A DNA stretch of 64,000 nt, from contig NZ_CP076543.1 in assembly GCF_030440515.1 (NCBI RefSeq), positions 7,355,001-7,419,000 of the forward strand, given 5' to 3'. The notes under the pieces were generated by a model, which did no database searches, was not told the origin of the DNA, and saw only the letters and a list, made by a program, of their open reading frames with translations. A program made the position numbers and the translations under genes. The stretch is from Streptomyces xanthophaeus. GTDB lineage: Bacteria; Actinomycetota; Actinomycetes; Streptomycetales; Streptomycetaceae. Each line of letters begins with the position of its first letter. Positions within the stretch are counted from its first letter, which is position 1. Shown here one piece after another: positions 60,473 to 64,000 of the stretch.

Positions 60473-62056
60473 ATGACAGCGACGACGTCCACCACCCCTG
60501 CCGCCGACCGGCAGCCGCCCAACGGCTTCTGGGCCCAGGCCGCCGCCGATCCCGGGCGGGCCGTCCTGGTGACCCCCGAGGGCGAGGAATGGAGCGCCGG
60601 CCGGCTGCACGCCGACGTCAACCGCCTCGTCCACGGCCTGCGCGCCGCCGGCCTGGAGAAGGGCGACGTCTTCGCCGTCGTCCTCCCCAACGGCGTCGAG
60701 TTCCTCACGGCCTACCTGGCCGCCTCCCAGGCGGGCTTCTACCTCGTCCCCGTCAACCACCACCTCGTCGGCCCCGAGATCGCCTGGATCGTCTCCGACT
60801 CCGGAGCCAAGGTCCTCATCGCCCACGAGCGCTTCGCCGAGGCCGCCACCGCCGCCGCCGACGAGGCCGGCCTTCCCGCGAGCCACCGCTACGCCGTCGG
60901 AGCGGTCGCGGGCTTCCGGCCGTACGCACAGCTCCTCGACGGGCAGCCCGCCACCGCCCCCGAGGGCCGCACGCTGGGCTGGGTCATGAACTACACCTCC
61001 GGGACCACCGGCCGCCCGCGCGGCATCCGCCGCCCGCTGCCCGGCAAGCTCCCGGAGGAGACGTACCTGGGCGGCTTCCTCGGGATCTTCGGCATCCGGC
61101 CCTTCGACGGCAACGTCCACCTGGTCTGCTCGCCGCTCTACCACACCGCCGTCCTCCAATTCGCCGGCGCCGCCCTGCACATCGGGCACCCGCTGGTGCT
61201 GATGGACAAGTGGACCCCGCAGGAGATGCTCCGTCTGATCGACGTCCACGCCTGCACGCACACCCACATGGTGCCGACCCAGTTCCACCGGCTCCTCGCC
61301 CTGCCGCAGGAGACGAAGGACGCGTACGACGTCTCCTCGATGCGGCACGCCATCCACGGCGCCGCACCCTGCCCCGACCACGTCAAGCGGGCGATGATCG
61401 ACTGGTGGGGCAGCTGCGTGGAGGAGTACTACGCGGCCAGCGAGGGCGGCGGCGCCTTCGCGACCGCCGAGGACTGGCTGAAGAAGCCGGGAACCGTGGG
61501 CAAGGCCTGGCCGATCAGCGAACTCGCCATCTTCGACGACGACGGCAACCGGCTGCCCGCCGGGGAACTGGGCACCGTCTACCTCAAGATGAACACCGGC
61601 GGCTTCAGCTACCACAAGGACGAGGGCAAGACGAGGAAGAACCGGATCGGCGACTTCTTCACCGTCGGCGATCTGGGGCTGATGGACGAGGAGGGCTACC
61701 TCTTCCTCCGCGACCGCAAGATCGACATGATCATCTCGGGCGGGGTCAACATCTACCCGGCCGAGATCGAATCCGCCCTGCTCACCCACCCGGCCGTCGC
61801 GGACGCCGCCGCCTTCGGCATCCCGCACGCCGACTGGGGCGAGCAGGTCAAGGCGGTCGTCGAACCGGCCGAGGGCTTCGTCGCGGGCGACGCCCTGGCC
61901 GCGGAGATCCTGCACCACTGCGAGCGGCAGCTCGCCGGCTACAAGCGCCCCAAGACGGTCGACTTCATCGAGACGATGCCCCGCGACCCGAACGGCAAGC
62001 TCTACAAGCGGCGGCTGCGCGACCCGTACTGGGAGGGGCACGCCCGGCCGCTGTGA
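60473..62056 (+). CDS. Acyl-CoA synthetase (FadD-like AMP ligase)
   Basis: 527 residues from ATG 60473; GTG 60464 overlaps the NMO stop and is also in frame. The AMP-binding motif is YTSGTTGRPRGIRRP, followed by YAASEGGG, GDLGLMDEEGYLFLRDRKIDMIISGGVNIYPAEIE and the catalytic Lys in PNGKLYKRRL. The order is normal for fatty-acid and sterol-side-chain ligases. Forms one operon with the NMO gene. Confidence 0.93.
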   Translation: MTATTSTTPAADRQPPNGFWAQAAADPGRAVLVTPEGEEWSAGRLHADVNRLVHGLRAAGLEKGDVFAVVLPNGVEFLTAYLAASQAGFYLVPVNHHLVGPEIAWIVSDSGAKVLIAHERFAEAATAAADEAGLPASHRYAVGAVAGFRPYAQLLDGQPATAPEGRTLGWVMNYTSGTTGRPRGIRRPLPGKLPEETYLGGFLGIFGIRPFDGNVHLVCSPLYHTAVLQFAGAALHIGHPLVLMDKWTPQEMLRLIDVHACTHTHMVPTQFHRLLALPQETKDAYDVSSMRHAIHGAAPCPDHVKRAMIDWWGSCVEEYYAASEGGGAFATAEDWLKKPGTVGKAWPISELAIFDDDGNRLPAGELGTVYLKMNTGGFSYHKDEGKTRKNRIGDFFTVGDLGLMDEEGYLFLRDRKIDMIISGGVNIYPAEIESALLTHPAVADAAAFGIPHADWGEQVKAVVEPAEGFVAGDALAAEILHHCERQLAGYKRPKTVDFIETMPRDPNGKLYKRRLRDPYWEGHARPL

Positions 62057-62084
62057 CGCCGACAGCCCGGCCGCTGTGACGCCG
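62043..62084. repeat. 23-bp-period duplication over the acyl-CoA ligase stop
   Basis: CCCGGCCGCTGTGACGCCG occurs at 62043-62061 and again at 62066-62084. Both copies include the TGA stop codon in the same context, so the second lies in the 3' untranslated region. Confidence 0.75.
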
Positions 62085-62214
62085 GCTGCCGGGCCGCTCC
62101 GGCCGCGCATCCCGCGCCCGCCACGCCGCGCGACGCCGTGAGAAAAGCCACGTCAAGGCCCCGGAGGCGCGCCTTGCGCCGCACTGACGGGACACTTCTG
62201 GCAACTTGGCTGAT

Positions 62215-63318
62215 ATGAGTACGACTGCGCGCAGATCTCCCCTGACCGACTGGACCGTGGTGGTCCCCGTGGTGGCGCTGGTCGCGCTCGTCTTCAGCTG
62301 GGGGCGGGACCTACCCGGTTTCGCGGTGGCGCTCGTCGCGCTCTGCCTCGCGGGCGCGGTGCTGGCGGCCGTCCACCACGCCGAGGTCGTCGCCCACCGG
62401 GTCGGGGAGCCCTTCGGCTCCCTCGTCCTCGCCGTGGCGGTCACCGTGATCGAAGTGGCGCTCATCGTCACCCTGATGGCCGACGGCGGCGACAAGACCG
62501 CCTCCCTGGCCCGGGACACGGTCTTCGCCGCCGTCATGATCACCTGCAACGGCATCGTCGGCATCTCGCTGCTGGTCGGCGCCCTGCGCAACCGGGTCGC
62601 CGTGTTCAACCCCGAGGGATCCGGCGCGGCCCTCGCCACCGTCGCGACCCTGGCCACCCTCAGCCTGGTCCTGCCGACCTTCACCACCAGCAAGCCGGGC
62701 CCGGAGTTCTCCACCGCGCAGCTCACCTTCGCCGCCGTTGCCTCGCTCGCCCTGTACGGGCTCTTCGTGGCCGTCCAGACGGTCCGTCACCGCAGCTACT
62801 TCCTGCCCGTGGACACCGGACAGGGTCCCGGCGGCGGAGAGGACCACGCGGAGCCGCCCACCGCCCGCGCCGCCCTCATCAGCCTCGCCCTGCTGCTGGT
62901 CGCGCTCGTCGCCGTGGTCGGCGACGCCAAGGCCGTCTCCCCGACCATCGAGCGGGCCGTCGCGGCCGCCGGCCTGCCCCAGGCGGTCGTCGGCGTGATC
63001 ATCGCCCTGCTCGTCCTGCTCCCCGAGACCCTCGCCGCCGTCCGGGCCGCCCGCCGCGACCGCGTGCAGACCAGTCTCAACCTCGCCTACGGATCCGCCA
63101 TCGCCAGCATCGGCCTGACCATCCCGGCGATCGCCCTCGCCTCGATCTGGCTCTCGGGCCCGCTCCTGCTCGGCCTGGGCCCGATCCACATGGTGCTGCT
63201 CGCCCTGACCATCGTGGTCAGCGCCCTCACCATCGTCCCGGGGCGGGCCACACTGCTCCAGGGAGGTGTGCACATCGTGCTGCTGGCCGCGTACCTCTTC
63301 CTGGCCGTCAGCCCGTGA
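62215..63318 (+). CDS. Ca2+/H+ antiporter (ChaA/CAX-type)
   Basis: 367 residues with about 11 transmembrane helices in two inverted repeats. Ion-site motifs are AVTVIEVALIVTLM in repeat one and LLPETLAAVRAARRDRVQTSLNLAYGSAIASIGLTIPAI in repeat two. It resembles E. coli ChaA in size (366). Exchanges Ca2+ or Na+/K+ for H+. ATG 62215 has no strong ribosome site. Confidence 0.9.
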   Translation: MSTTARRSPLTDWTVVVPVVALVALVFSWGRDLPGFAVALVALCLAGAVLAAVHHAEVVAHRVGEPFGSLVLAVAVTVIEVALIVTLMADGGDKTASLARDTVFAAVMITCNGIVGISLLVGALRNRVAVFNPEGSGAALATVATLATLSLVLPTFTTSKPGPEFSTAQLTFAAVASLALYGLFVAVQTVRHRSYFLPVDTGQGPGGGEDHAEPPTARAALISLALLLVALVAVVGDAKAVSPTIERAVAAAGLPQAVVGVIIALLVLLPETLAAVRAARRDRVQTSLNLAYGSAIASIGLTIPAIALASIWLSGPLLLGLGPIHMVLLALTIVVSALTIVPGRATLLQGGVHIVLLAAYLFLAVSP

Positions 63319-63375
63319 GAGACCGGGGCCAGGGCCGGGGCCGGGAAGGGGCACGCAGGGGCAAGCAGGGGGTGA

Positions 63376-64000
63376 TCACCGTCGTTCGCGCACCAGGACC
63401 ACCTTCAGTTTCGGCGACGTGAGGATGTCCCGCTCACAGAAACGTGCCGTGACCCAGCGCTCCGCGGAGTACATCCCGGTCTGGTCGGCGTAGTACGGCG
63501 AGAGCGGGTTCGAGGACTGGCTGTACGTCAGCAGGGTGCGCGCCACCGGACAGCGGCCGCCGTCCCAGCCGACCGCCTGGATGTGGCTGGATCCGTGCGT
63601 GACCTCCGGGTAGCCGCCGGCCGCCGCGTTCCACGGCGCCTCGGTCTTGTTCCAGACGCCGAGTGCCTCCGTACCGCCGCCCACCGGCAGCTTGCGGCCG
63701 CCCCGGACCACGAACTGGTGCTCACCCAGCGGGGCGTCCAGCGCGATCCCGGCCGCCTTGAGCTCCGCCACCGCGTCCGCGAGCGCCCGCCCGATGCCGG
63801 GCGCCGTCCGGTCGAGCGTCCGGGGCGTGCGTACGGGGTCGGCCGCCGAGAACGGCACCAGCCACAGGTCCTTGGCCGGGGTCGAGGCCGTCAGCCTGCG
63901 CCAGAACCGGTCGAAGAGCAGCGCGCCGCGGCTGGCGCTGTCGGTCGTACGGTCCCAGCCCGCCAGCACCCCGCAGGCCGCCGAGACGTCCACGGCACCG
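63376..64000 (-). CDS. Penicillin acylase-family Ntn hydrolase, C-terminal part
   Basis: The frame runs off the right edge, so only about the last 207 residues are seen. Recognisable C-terminal acylase features: LDAPLGEHQFVVRGGRKLPVGGG, HGSSHIQAVGWDGGRCPVARTLLTYSQSSNP and YYADQTGMYSAERWVTARFCERDI. The family (penicillin acylase, PvdQ/AhlM, aculeacin acylase) are secreted self-cleaving amidases of beta-lactams, acyl-homoserine lactones or lipopeptides. The catalytic Ser is outside this window. Confidence 0.85.
   Translation of the reverse strand, partial: GAVDVSAACGVLAGWDRTTDSASRGALLFDRFWRRLTASTPAKDLWLVPFSAADPVRTPRTLDRTAPGIGRALADAVAELKAAGIALDAPLGEHQFVVRGGRKLPVGGGTEALGVWNKTEAPWNAAAGGYPEVTHGSSHIQAVGWDGGRCPVARTLLTYSQSSNPLSPYYADQTGMYSAERWVTARFCERDILTSPKLKVVLVRERR

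Noticed and set aside
59915..62110. 731-aa minus-strand ORF opposite the acyl-CoA ligase
   Set aside because: Gly/Val/Asp-rich shadow of a well-supported ligase gene.

Overview
The window is high-GC actinobacterial chromosome, most likely Streptomyces or a close relative. The support is codon use with G or C at almost every third position, frequent GTG and TTG starts, two F420-type flavoproteins, a mycothiol-type DinB protein, a GlxA-like radical copper oxidase, a PAS/GAF/SpoIIE phosphatase and a TPR-fused Ser/Thr kinase. No species can be named. No rRNA, tRNA, CRISPR array, prophage or complete insertion sequence was found. Coding is dense on both strands, and most genes are ordinary chromosomal accessory or metabolic genes.

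Layout. 1-2.2 kb: a BlaI-type repressor coupled to an M56 membrane peptidase, beside a second, truncated M56 paralogue, with an iron-box-like site between them. 2.4-2.9 kb: a MarR regulator. 3.1-7.8 kb (minus strand): an unrecognised protein, a MoxR-type AAA ATPase, a metallopeptidase-like/VWA protein and the RNA 2',3'-cyclic phosphodiesterase ThpR, all close-packed. 7.9-14.4 kb: transport and metals. It holds an MFS exporter with a His-rich tail, a LysR/DMT divergent pair, an NmtR-like ArsR regulator, a cobalamin-riboswitch-controlled cbtB-cbtA pair and another MFS protein. 14.4-16.7 kb: AlkB with an SOS-type box, a DUF1232 protein, and a MarR/DoxX divergent pair with two operators. 16.8-25.3 kb: secreted GlxA-like oxidase with duplicated discoidin domains, GH15 hydrolase, SpoIIE phosphatase, methyltransferase and esterase. 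25.5-28.9 kb: tdh-kbl threonine degradation and a LysR gene.

29-33 kb: two peptidases without signal peptides, one ending in an Ada-like zinc module. 33-35.7 kb: DeoR, SIS isomerase and class II aldolase, resembling an amino-sugar/tagatose locus. 35.7-43.6 kb: hypothetical proteins, DinB, an acyl-CoA dehydrogenase with a KstR-type operator, a small MITE-like element (39744-39934, partial relative at 2881-2932), a BNR-repeat secreted protein, and a MepB/VOC pair. 43.6-50.1 kb: a Mop/HTH protein, a DUF4344 lipoprotein, an MpaB-type protein, and a kinase-TPR gene translationally coupled to a phytoene-desaturase-like enzyme. 50.3-59 kb: F420-type enzymes, an FAD monooxygenase divergent from TetR with twin palindromes, hydrolases, a SLOG-type protein and a serine hydrolase. 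59.3-64 kb: nitronate-monooxygenase/acyl-CoA ligase operon, Ca2+/H+ antiporter and the 3' part of a penicillin-acylase gene.

The best candidates for something not well described are the four-gene AAA/VWA/ThpR cluster, the unsignalled metallopeptidase with its Ada-like tail next to an M28 peptidase, and the MITE-like repeat family. Functional claims rest on motif recognition by eye and no database search was possible.
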